Shown here: positions 53,380 through 64,000 of the stretch, in pieces
Position numbering within the stretch: position 1 is the stretch's first letter
Layout of the letters: each line of letters begins with the position of its first letter
NCBI RefSeq assembly: GCF_050947335.1
Contig: NW_027473316.1
Location: 1,240,001-1,304,000, forward strand
Origin: Megachile rotundata
Lineage: Eukaryota > Arthropoda > Insecta > Hymenoptera > Megachilidae
Direction: 5' to 3'
DNA: 64,000 nucleotides
Program-made: the position numbers and the translations under genes
Notes under the pieces: model-generated
Database searches by the model: none
Seen by the model: the letters and a program-made list of their open reading frames with translations, nothing else
Told to the model about the DNA's origin: nothing

Positions 53380-56300
53380 ATTGTGATTGTATGATTATGA
53401 TTGTATGATTGTGATTGCATGATAGTGATTGTATGATTGTGATTGTATGATTGTGATTGTATGATTGTGATTGTATGATTGCGATTGTGTGATTGTGATT
53501 GTATGATTGTGATTGTATGATAGTGATTGTATGATAGTGATTGTATGATTGTGATTGTATGATTGCGATTGTATGATTATGATTGAATGATTGTGATTGT
53601 ATGACTGTGATTGTGTGATCGTGATTGTGAGATTGTGATTATATGATTTTGATTGTATGATGCTGATTGTATGATCGTGATTGTGAGATTGTGATTGTAT
53701 GATTGTGATGGTATGATTGTGATTGTATGATTGTGATTGTATGATTGTGATTGTATGATTGTGATTGTATGATTGCGATTGTATGATTGTGATTGTATGA
53801 TTGTGATTGTATGATATTGATTGTATGATAGTGATTGTATGATTGTGATTGTATGATTGTGATTGTATGATTGCGATTGTATGATTATGATTGAATGATT
53901 GTGATTGTATGACTGTGATTGTGTGATTGTGATTGTGAGGTTGTGATTGTATGATTGTGATTCTTTCATTGCGATTGTATGATTGTGATTGTATGATTGT
54001 GATTGTATGATTGTGATTGTATGATTGTGATCGTATGATTGTGGTTGTATAATTAAGGTTGTATGATTGTTTCTGTATGATTGTGATTGTATGATTGCGA
54101 TTGTATGATTGTGATTGTATGATTGTGATTGTATGATTGTGGTTGTATGATCGTGATTGCCTGATTGTGATTGTATGATTGTGATTGTATGATTGTGATT
54201 GTATGATTGTGATTGTATGATTGTGATTGTATGACTGTGATTGTATGATTGTGATTGTATGATTGTGATTGTATGATTGTGATTGTATGATTGTGATTGT
54301 ATGATTGTGATCGTATGATTGTGGTTGTATAATTAAGGTTGTCTGATTGTTTCTGTATGATTGTGATTGTATGATTGCGATTGTATGATTGTGATTGTAT
54401 GATTGTGATTGTATGATTGTGATTGTATGATTGTGATTGCATGATTGTGGTTGTATGATTGTGATTGTATGATTGTGATTGTATGATTGTGATTGTATGA
54501 TTGTGATTCTTTCATTGCGATTGTATGATTGTGATTGTATGATTGTGATTGTATGATTGTGATTGTATGATTGTGATTGTATGATTGTGATTGTATGATT
54601 GTGATCGTATGATTGTGGTTGTATAATTAAGGTTGTATGATTGTTTCTGTATGATTGTGATTGTATGATTGCGATTGTATGATCGTGATTGTGAGATTGT
54701 GATTGTGAGATTGTGATTGTATGATTGTGATTGAATGATTGTGATTGTGTGATAGTAATTGTATGATTGTGATTGTATGATTGTGATTGTATGATTGTGA
54801 TTGCATGATAGTAATTGTATGATTGTGATTGTATGATCGTGATTGTGAGATTGTGATTGTATGATTGCGATTGTATGATTGTGATTGTATGATTGTGATT
54901 GTATGACTGTGATTGTAAGATTGTGATTGTGTGATTGCGATTGTATGATTGTGACTGTATAATTGTGATTGTATGATTGTGTTTGTATGATTGTGATTGT
55001 ATGATTGTGATTGTATGATTGTGATCGTATGATTGTGATCGTATAATTGTGATCGTATGATTGTGATCGTATGATTGTGATTGTATGATTGTGATTGTAT
55101 GATTGTGATTGTATGATTGTGATTGTCTGATTGTGACTGTTTGATTGTGATTGTATGATTGTGATTCTATGATTGTGATTGTTTGATTCTGATTGTATGA
55201 TTGTTATTGTATGATTCTGATTGTATGATTGTGATTGTATGATTGTGATTGTATGATTGTGATTGTATGATTGTGATTGTATGATTGTGATTCTTCCATT
55301 GCGATTGTATGATTGTGATTGTATGATTGTGATTGTATGATTGTGATTGTATGATTGTGATTGTATGATTGTGATCGTATGATTGTGGTTGTATAATTAA
55401 GGTTGTATGATTATTTCTGTATGATTGTGATTGTATGATTGCGGTTGTATGATTGTGATTGTATGATTGAGATTGTATGATTGTGATCGTATGATTGTGA
55501 ATCTTTGATTGCGATTGTATGATTGTGATTGTATGATTGTGATTGTATGATTGTGATTGTATGATTGTGATTGTATGATTGTGATTGTATGATTGTGATT
55601 GTATGATTGTGATTGTATGATTGTGATTGTATGATAGTGATTGTATGATTGTTTCTGTATGATTGTGATTGTATGATTGCGATTGTATGATTATGATTGT
55701 ATAATTGTGATTGTATGATTGTGATTGAGTGATTGTGATTGCGAGATTTGATTGTATGATCGTGAATGTATGATCGTGATTGTGAGATTGTGATTGTATG
55801 ATTGTGATTGAATGATTGTGATTGTATGATAGTAATTGTATGATTGTGATTGTATGATTGCGATTGTATGATTGTGATTGTATGATTGTGATTGTATGAC
55901 TGTGATTGAATGATTGTGATTGTGTGATAGTAATTGTATGATTGTGATCGCATGTTTGTGATTGTATGATTGTGATTGTATGATAGTAATTGTATGATTG
56001 TGATTGTATGATCGTGATTGTGAGATTGTGATTGTATGATTGCGATTGTATGATTGTGATTGTATGATTGTGATTGTATGATTGAGATTGTATGATTGTG
56101 ATCGTATGATTGTGAATCTTTGATTGCGATTGTATGATTGTGATTGTATGATTGTGATTGTATGATTGTGATTGTATGATTGTGATTGTATGATTGTGAT
56201 TGTATGATTGTGATTGTATGATTGTGATTGTATGATTGTGATTGTATGATTGTGATTGTATGATTGTGATTGTATGATTGTGATTGTATGATTGTGATTG

Positions 56301-58010
56301 TATGATTGTGATTGTATGATTGTGATTGTATGATAGTGATTGTATGATTGTGATCGTATGATTGTGATCGTATAATTGTGATCGTATGATTGTGATCGTA
56401 TGATTGTGATTGTATGATTGTGATTGTATGATTGTAATTGTATGATTGTGATTGTATGATTGTGATTGTATGATTGTAATTGTGAGATTTGATTGTATGA
56501 TCGTGATTGTATGATTGTGATTGTATGATAGTGATTGTATGATTGTGATTGTATGATTGTGATTGTATGATAGAAATTGTATGATTGTGATAGTATGATT
56601 GCGATTGTATGATTGTGATTGTATGATTGTGATTGTATGATTGTGATCGTATGATTGTGATTGTATGATTGTGATTGTATGATTGTGATTGTATGATTGT
56701 GATTGTATGATTGTGATTGTATGATTGTGATTGCATGATTGTAATTGTATGAATGTGATTGTATGACTGTGATTGTATGATTGTGATTGTATGATTGTGA
56801 TTGTATGATTGGGATTGTATGATTGTGATTGTGTGATTGTGATTGTGAGATTGTGATTGTATGATCGTGATTGTATGATCGTGATTGTGAGATTGTGGTT
56901 GTATGATTGTGATTGTATGATTGTGATTGTATGATAGTAATTGTATGATTGTGATAGTATGATTGCGATTGTATGATTGTGATTGTATGATTGTGATTGT
57001 ATGATTGTGATTGTATGATTGTGATTGTATGATTGTGATTGTATGATTGTGATTGTATGATTGTGATTGTATGATTGTGATTGTATGATTGTGATTGTAT
57101 GATTGTGATTGTATGATTGTGATTGTATGATTGTGACTGTATGATTGTGATTGTATGATTGTGATTGTATGATTGTGATTGTATGATAGTGATTGTATGA
57201 TTGTGATCGTATGATTGTGATCGTATAATTGTGATCGTATGATTGTGATCGTATGATTGTGATTGTATGATTGTGATTGTATGATTGTAATTGTATGATT
57301 GTGATTGTATGATTGTGATTGTATGATTGTAATTGTGAGATTTGATTGTATGATCGTGATTGTATGATTGTGATTGTATGATTGTGATTGTATGATTGTG
57401 ATTGTATGATTGTGATCGTATGATTGTGGTTGTATAATTAAGGTTGTATGATTATTTCTGTATGATTGTGATTGTATGATTGCGGTTGTATGATTGTGAT
57501 TGTATGATTGTGATTGTATGATTGTGATCGTATGATTGTGAATCTTTGATTGCGATTGTATGATTGTGATTGTATGATTGTGATTGTATGATTGTGATTG
57601 TATGATTGTGATTGTATGATTGTGATTGCATGATTGTAATTGTATGAATGTGATTGTATGACTGTGATTGTATGATTGTGATTGTATGATTGTGATTGTA
57701 TGATTGGGATTGTATGATTGTGATTGTGTGATTGTGATTGTGAGATTGTGATTGTATGATCGTGATTGTATGATCGTGATTGTGAGATTGTGGTTGTATG
57801 ATTGTGATTGTATGATTGTGATTGTATGATAGTAATTGTATGATTGTGATAGTATGATTGCGATTGTATGATTGTGATTGTATGATTGTGATTGTATGAT
57901 TGTGATCGTATGATTGTGATTCTTTCATTGCGATTGTATGATTGTGATTGTATGATTGTGATTGTATGATTGTGATTGTATGATTGTGATTGTATGATTG
58001 TGATTGTATG
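53380..58010 (+). repeat. HOR-D copy D1 (4,631-bp period)
   Basis: The TTATG/GCATGATAG module at 53394 recurs at 58025. The period is 4,631, equal to 331 x 14 minus 3, and D1 contains exactly three 13-bp units (near 55745, 56487 and 57339). Rare shared markers are GATTATATG (53639), GATGCTG (53663), GATGGTATG (53709), GATATTG (53815) and GAGGTTG (53938). Confidence 0.82.
56131..56333 (+). repeat. Pure consensus run in D1, 14.5 units
   Basis: This uninterrupted consensus run lies between a GCGAT variant and GATAGTG. The counterpart in D2 (60818-61090) is five units longer. Confidence 0.85.
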
Positions 58011-59233
58011 ATTATGATTGTATGATTATGATTGTATGATTGCGATTGCATGATAGTGATTGTATGATTGTGATTGTATGATTGTGATTGTATGATTGTG
58101 ATTGTATGATTGCGATTGTGTGATTGTGATTGTATGATTGTGATTGTATGATAGTGATTGTATGATAGTGATTGTATGATTGTGATTGTATGATTGCGAT
58201 TGTATGATTATGATTGAATGATTGTGATTGTATGACTGTGATTGTGTGATCGTGATTGTGAGATTGTGATTATATGATTTTGATTGTATGATGCTGATTG
58301 TATGATCGTGATTGTGAGATTGTGATTGTATGATTGTGATGGTATGATTGTGATTGTATGATTGTGATTGTATGATTGTGATTGTATGATTGTGATTGTA
58401 TGATTGCGATTGTATGATTGTGATTGTATGATTGTGATTGTATGATATTGATTGTATGATAGTGATTGTATGATTGTGATTGTATGATTGTGATTGTATG
58501 ATTGCGATTGTATGATTATGATTGAATGATTGTGATTGTATGACTGTGATTGTGTGATTGTGATTGTGAGGTTGTGATTGTATGATTGTGATTCTTTCAT
58601 TGCGATTGTATGATTGTGATTGTATGATTGTGATTGTATGATTGTGATTGTATGATTGTGATCGTATGATTGTGGTTGTATAATTAAGGTTGTATGATTG
58701 TTTCTGTATGATTGTGATTGTATGATTGCGATTGTATGATTGTGATTGTATGATTGTGGTTGTATGATTGTGGTTGTATGATCGTGATTGCCTGATTGTG
58801 ATTGTATGATTGTGATTGTATGATTGTGATTGTATGATTGTGATTGTATGATTGTGATTGTATGACTGTGATTGTATGATTGTGATTGTATGATTGTGAT
58901 TGTATGATTGTGATTGTATGATTGTGATTGTATGATTGTGATCGTATGATTGTGGTTGTATAATTAAGGTTGTCTGATTGTTTCTGTATGATTGTGATTG
59001 TATGATTGCGATTGTATGATTGTGATTGTATGATTGTGATTGTATGATTGTGATTGTATGATTGTGATTGCATGATTGTGGTTGTATGATTGTGATTGTA
59101 TGATTGTGATTGTATGATTGTGATTGTATGATTGTGATTCTTTCATTGCGATTGTACGATTGTGATTGTATGATTGTGATTGTATGATTGTGATTGTATG
59201 ATTGTGATTGTATGATTGTGATCGTATGATTGT

Positions 59234-59317
59234 GGTTGTATAATTAAGGTTGTATGATTGTTTCTGTATGATTGTGGTTGTATAATTAAGGTTGTATGAT
59301 TGTTTCTGTATGATTGT
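59234..59317 (+). repeat. Perfect 42-bp (3-unit) tandem duplication of a TTAAGG cassette
   Basis: Two adjacent identical 42-bp copies (59234-59275 and 59276-59317) each hold the TATAATTAAGG unit and the GATTGTTTCTG unit. The matching place in D1 (about 54617-54658) has only one. This is the shortest clean duplication step visible. Confidence 0.9.
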
Positions 59318-60817
59318 GATTGTATGATTGCGATTGTATGATCGTGATTGTGAGATTGTGATTGTGAGATTGTGATTGTATGATTGTGATTGAATGATTG
59401 TGATTGTGTGATAGTAATTGTATGATTGTGATTGTATGATTGTGATTGTATGATTGTGATTGCATGATAGTAATTGTATGATTGTGAATGTATGATCGTG
59501 ATTGTGAGATTGTGATTGTATGATTGCGATTGTATGATTGTGATTGTATGATTGTGATTGTATGACTGTGATTGTAAGATTGTGATTGTGTGATTGCGAT
59601 TGTATGATTGTGACTGTATAATTGTGATTGTATGATTGTGTTTGTATGATTGTGATTGTATGATTGTGATTGTATGATTGTGATCGTATGATTGTGATCG
59701 TATAATTGTGATCGTATGATTGTGATCGTATGATTGTGATTGTATGATTGTGATTGTATGATTGTGATTGTATGATTGTGATTGTCTGATTGTGACTGTT
59801 TGATTGTGATTGTATGATTGTGATTCTATGATTGTGATTGTTTGATTCTGATTGTATGATTGTTATTGTATGATTCTGATTGTATGATTGTGATTGTATG
59901 ATTGTGATTGTATGATTGTGATTGTATGATTGTGATTGTATGATTGTGATTGTATGATTGTGATTCTTCCATTGCGATTGTATGATTGTGATTGCATGAT
60001 TGTGATTGTATGATTGTGATTGTATGATTGTGATTGTATGATTGTGATCGTATGATTGTGGTTGTATAATTAAGGTTGTATGATTATTTCTGTATGATTG
60101 TGATTGTATGATTGCGGTTGTATGATTGTGATTGTATGATTGAGATTGTATGATTGTGATCGTATGATTGTGAATCTTTGATTGCGATTGTATGATTGTG
60201 ATTGTATGATTGTGATTGTATGATTGTGATTGTATGATTGTGATTGTATGATTGTGATTGTATGATTGTGATTGTATGATTGTGATTGTATGATTGTGAT
60301 TGTATGATTGTGATTGTATGATAGTGATTGTATGATTGTTTCTGTATGATTGTGATTGTATGATTGCGATTGTATGATTATGATTGTATAATTGTGATTG
60401 TATGATTGTGATTGAGTGATTGTGATTGCGAGATTTGATTGTATGATCGTGATTGTATGATCGTGATTGTGAGATTGTGATTGTATGATTGTGATTGAAT
60501 GATTGTGATTGTATGATAGTAATTGTATGATTGTGATTGTATGATTGCGATTGTATGATTGTGATTGTATGATTGTGATTGTATGACTGTGATTGAATGA
60601 TTGTGATTGTGTGATAGTAATTGTATGATTGTGATTGCATGATTGTGATTGTATGATTGTGATTGTATGATAGTAATTGTATGATTGTGATTGTATGATC
60701 GTGATTGTGAGATTGTGATTGTATGATTGCGATTGTATGATTGTGATTGTATGATTGTGATTGTATGATTGAGATTGTATGATTGTGATCGTATGATTGT
60801 GAATCTTTGATTGCGAT

Positions 60818-61090
60818 TGTATGATTGTGATTGTATGATTGTGATTGTATGATTGTGATTGTATGATTGTGATTGTATGATTGTGATTGTATGATTGTGA
60901 TTGTATGATTGTGATTGTATGATTGTGATTGTATGATTGTGATTGTATGATTGTGATTGTATGATTGTGATTGTATGATTGTGATTGTATGATTGTGATT
61001 GTATGATTGTGATTGTATGATTGTGATTGTATGATTGTGATTGTATGATTGTGATTGTATGATTGTGATTGTATGATTGTGATTGTATGA
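60818..61090 (+). repeat. Longest pure consensus run noticed, 19.5 units
   Basis: There are 273 bases of exact consensus between a GCGAT variant and a GATAGTG unit. It is five units longer than its D1 counterpart, which suggests local slippage or exchange in homogeneous tracts. Confidence 0.85.
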
Positions 61091-62640
61091 TAGTGATTGT
61101 ATGATTGTGATCGTATGATTGTGATCGTATAATTGTGATCGTATGATTGTGATCGTATGATTGTGATTGTATGATTGTGATTGTATGATTGTAATTGTAT
61201 GATTGTGATTGTATGATTGTGATTGTATGATTGTAATTGTGAGATTTGATTGTATGATCGTGATTGTATGATTGTGATTGTATGATAGTGATTGTATGAT
61301 TGTGATTGTATGATTGTGATTGTACGATAGTAATTGTATGATTGTGATAGTATGATTGCGATTGTATGATTGTGATTGTATGATTGTGATTGTATGATTG
61401 TGATCGTATGATTGTGATTGTATGATTGTGATTGTATGATTGTGATTGTATGATTGTGATTGTATGATTGTGATTGTATGATTGTGATTGCATGATTGTA
61501 ATTGTATGAATGTGATTGTATGACTGTGATTGTATGATTGTGATTGTATGATTGTGATTGTATGATTGGGATTGTATGATTGTGATTGTGTGATTGTGAT
61601 TGTGAGATTGTGATTGTATGATCGTGATTGTATGATCGTGATTGTGAGATTGTGGTTGTATGATTGTGATTGTATGATTGTGATTGTATGATAGTAATTG
61701 TATGATTGTGATAGTATGATTGCGATTGTATGATTGTGATTGTATGATTGTGATTGTATGATTGTGATTGTATGATTGTGATTGTATGATTGTGATTGTA
61801 TGATTGTGATTGTATGATTGTGATTGTATGATTGTGATTGTATGATTGTGATTGTATGATTGTGATTGTATGATTGTGACTGTATGATTGTGATTGTATG
61901 ATTGTGATTGTATGATTGTGATTGTATGATAGTGATTGTATGATTGTGATCGTATGATTGTGATCGTATAATTGTGATCGTATGATTGTGATCGTATGAT
62001 TGTGATTGTATGATTGTGATTGTATGATTGTAATTGTATGATTGTGATTGTATGATTGTGATTGTATGATTGTAATTGTGAGATTTGATTGTATAATCGT
62101 GATTGTATGATTGTGATTGTATGATAGTGATTGTATGATTGTGATTGTATGATTGTGATTGTATGATTGTGATTGTATGATTGTGATTGTATGATTGTGA
62201 TTGTATGATTGTGATTGCATGATTGTGATTGCATGATTGTGATTCCATGATTGTAATTGTATGATTGTGATTGTATGACTGTGATTGTATGATTGTGATT
62301 GTATGATTGTGATTGTATGATTGTGATTGTATGATTGTGATTGTATGATTGTGATTGTATGATTGTGATTGTATGATTGTGATTGTATGATTGTGATTGT
62401 ATGATTGTGATTGTATGATTGTGATTGTATGATTGTGATTGTATGATTGTGATTGTATGATAGTGATTGTATGATTGTGATCGTATGATTGTGATCGTAT
62501 AATTGTGATCGTATGATTGTGATCGTATGATTGTGATTGTATGATTGTGATTGTATGATTGTAATTGTATGATTGTGATTGTATGATTGTGATTGTATGA
62601 TTGTAATTGTGAGATTTGATTGTATGATCGTGATTGTATG

Positions 62641-64000
62641 ATTGTGATTGTATGATAGTGATTGTATGATTGTTTCTGTATGATTGTGATTGTATGATTG
62701 TGATTGTATGATTGTGATTGTATGATTGTGATTGTATGATTGTGATTGCATGATTGTGATTGCATGACTGTGATTCCATGATTGTAATTGTATGATTGTG
62801 ATTGTATGACTGTGATTGTATGATTGTGATTGTATGATTGTGATTGTATGATAGTAATTGTATGATTGTGATAGTATGATTGCGATTGTATGATTGTGAT
62901 TGTATGATTGTGATTGTATGATTGTGATCGTATGATTGTGATTGTATGATTGTGATTGTATGATTGTGATTGTATGATTGTGATTGCATGATTGTGATTG
63001 TATGATTGTGATTGTATGATTGTGATTGTATGATTGTGGTTGTATGATTGTGATTCTTTCATTGCGATTGTATGATTGTGATTGTATGATTGTGATTGTA
63101 TGATTGTGATTGTATGATTGTGATTGTATGATTGTGATTGTATGATTGTGATCGTATGATTGTGGTTGTATAATTAAGGTTGTATGATTGTTTCTGTATG
63201 ATTGTGATTGTATGATTGCGGTTGTATGATCGTGATTGTGAGATTGTGATTGTGAGATTGTGATTGTATGATTGTGATTGAATGATTGTGATTGTGTGAT
63301 AGTAATTGTATGATTGTGATTGTATGATTGTGATCGTATGATTGTGATTCTATGATTGTGATTGTTTGATTCTGATTGTATGATTGTTATTGTATGATTC
63401 TGATTGTATGATTGTGATTGTATGATTGTGATTGTATGATTGTGATTGTATGATTGTGATTGTATGATTGTGATTGTATGATTGTGATTCTTTCATTGCG
63501 ATTGTATGATTGTGATTGTATGAGTGTGATTGTATGATTGTGATTGTATGATTGTGATTGTATGATTGTGATCGTATGATTGTGGTTGTATAATTAAGGT
63601 TGTATGATTATTTCTGTATGATTGTGATTGTATGATTGCGGTTGTATGATTGTGATTGTATGATTGTGATTGTATGATTGTGATCGTATGATTGTGAATC
63701 TTTGATTGCGATTGTATGATTGTGATTGTATGATTGTGATTGTATGATTGTGATTGTATGATTGTGATTGCATGATTGTAATTGTATGAATGTGATTGTA
63801 TGACTGTGATTGTATGATTGTGATTGTATGATTGTGATTGTATGATTGGGATTGTATGATTGTGATTGTGTGATTGTGATTGTGAGATTGTGATTGTATG
63901 ATCGTGATTGTATGATCGTGATTGTGAGATTGTGGTTGTATGATTGTGATTGTATGATTGTGATTGTATGATAGTAATTGTATGATTGTGATAGTATGAT
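62641..64000 (+). repeat. Right-end segment, HOR-C-like, cut by window edge
   Basis: The segment follows 51.8-53.0 kb. The CTATG cassette at 63350 pairs with 52395 at offset 10,955, exactly 783 x 14 minus the seven 13-bp units between them. GATTCCATG near 62773, TTAAGG near 63170 and 63595, GTATGAATG near 63787 and ATTGGG near 63845 are shared markers. The HOR-C/HOR-D alternation may therefore repeat beyond the window on an ~11-kb scale. Confidence 0.75.

Larger units (their letters stand above)
58011..62640 (+). repeat. HOR-D copy D2, expanded
   Basis: The match to D1 runs from about 58011 to about 62100. The offset grows stepwise: 4,631 near 58208, 4,659 after a 42-bp duplication near 59276, 4,673 near 60074, 4,687 near 60414 and 4,757 near 61232. 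Each step is a multiple of 14. Beyond 62100 the GATCG quartet plus 13-bp unit block is present a further time (62461-62640). It contains 13-bp units near 60431, 61241, 62081 and 62611. Confidence 0.8.
58964..62989 (-). other. Longest stop-free minus-strand frame (not called a gene)
   Basis: The frame is open for 1,341 codons and reads a 14-residue repeat, ITIIQSQSYNHNHT, with variant residues. Two other minus frames are open over nearly the same interval (60070-62751 and 60378-63062, 893 and 894 codons) and read the same peptide. This is forced by a stop-free 14-bp unit whose length is not a multiple of 3. No domain, signal peptide, intron signal or preference for one frame is visible. The start Met is simply a GCAT variant read on the minus strand. 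Coding is unlikely. Confidence 0.9.
1..64000 (+). repeat. 14-bp tandem satellite array, unit TGTATGATTGTGAT
   Basis: The unit TGTATGATTGTGAT repeats from the first to the last base, about 4,570 units, always in the same orientation. Most units are exact or differ at one to three bases. Common variants are CG for TG (GATCGTAT, TTGCGATT, TATGATCG), A for T (GATAGTGAT), G>A (GTATAATTG, TAGTAATTG), GTGTGATTG, and GTGAG for GTATG. Two length variants exist: a 13-bp unit and a 10-bp unit. No unique sequence, poly-A tail, terminal inverted repeat or transposon-like interruption was seen. Unit GC is 4/14. Both ends are cut by the window, so total array length is unknown. Satellite DNA of a eukaryotic nuclear genome is the best reading, and function is not visible from sequence. 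Confidence 0.98.

Noticed and set aside
58964..62989. 1,341-codon minus-strand open frame and dozens of similar ones as protein genes
   Set aside because: All three minus frames are open together and give the same 14-residue repeat; this follows from a stop-free 14-bp unit. Starts and ends fall at chance variant units, and no domain, promoter or splice context is seen.
1..64000. CRISPR array
   Set aside because: Repeats are adjacent 14-mers with no spacers of unique sequence; the unit is far too short and there are no cas genes.
1..64000. Telomeric repeat
   Set aside because: The unit has no GGG-type run and does not match known telomere repeats such as TTAGGG or TTTAGGG; long HORs are also unlike telomeres.
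1..64000. G-quadruplex-forming satellite
   Set aside because: The strand is G-rich relative to C, but GG pairs occur only in variants and no GGG runs were noticed.

Overview
The whole 64 kb window is one uninterrupted tandem array of a 14-bp unit, TGTATGATTGTGAT on the + strand, with scattered variant units. I see no unique sequence, transposon, RNA gene or convincing protein gene, and both window edges lie inside the array, so the real array is longer. A short-unit array of this size, with kilobase-scale higher-order structure, points to nuclear satellite DNA of a eukaryote. The sequence alone does not identify the species. The consensus unit has 4 G, 7 T, 3 A and no C, so the + strand is G/T-rich and the - strand A/C-rich throughout. 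All units run in the same direction.

The array is hierarchical. Single-unit variants cluster into cassettes a few units long that recur tens of times, and these build blocks of about 2 kb. The blocks form higher-order repeats (HORs). HOR-A has a 5,080-bp period: copies at 488-5567, 12662-17741 and 17742-22775, plus a fragment at 5568-6067. HOR-B has a period of about 5.3 kb: partial at 8031-12174, copies at 24235-28989, 28990-34290 and 34291-39582. HOR-C has a period of 3.8-3.95 kb: 44641-48440, 48441-52394, with fragments on either side and at the window end. HOR-D has a period of about 4.63 kb: 53380-58010 and 58011 to about 62100. At the largest scale, 1-6067 recurs at 12175-18241 with no difference seen at the places compared. 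Diagnostic variants divide the window into a left domain (1 to about 40.6 kb) and a right domain (about 41.2 kb to the end).

The 14-bp register closes exactly. From the unit starting at 9 to the unit starting at 63965, the distance plus 18 one-base deletions (13-bp units) plus five four-base deletions (10-bp units) equals 4,571 x 14. All other length change is therefore net in whole units, as expected from unequal exchange or unit-stepped slippage.

The long minus-strand open frames, up to 1,341 codons, are a by-product of the repeat. The minus-strand unit contains no stop codon. Because 14 is not a multiple of 3, all three minus frames read the same 14-residue peptide every 42 bp. I do not call them genes.
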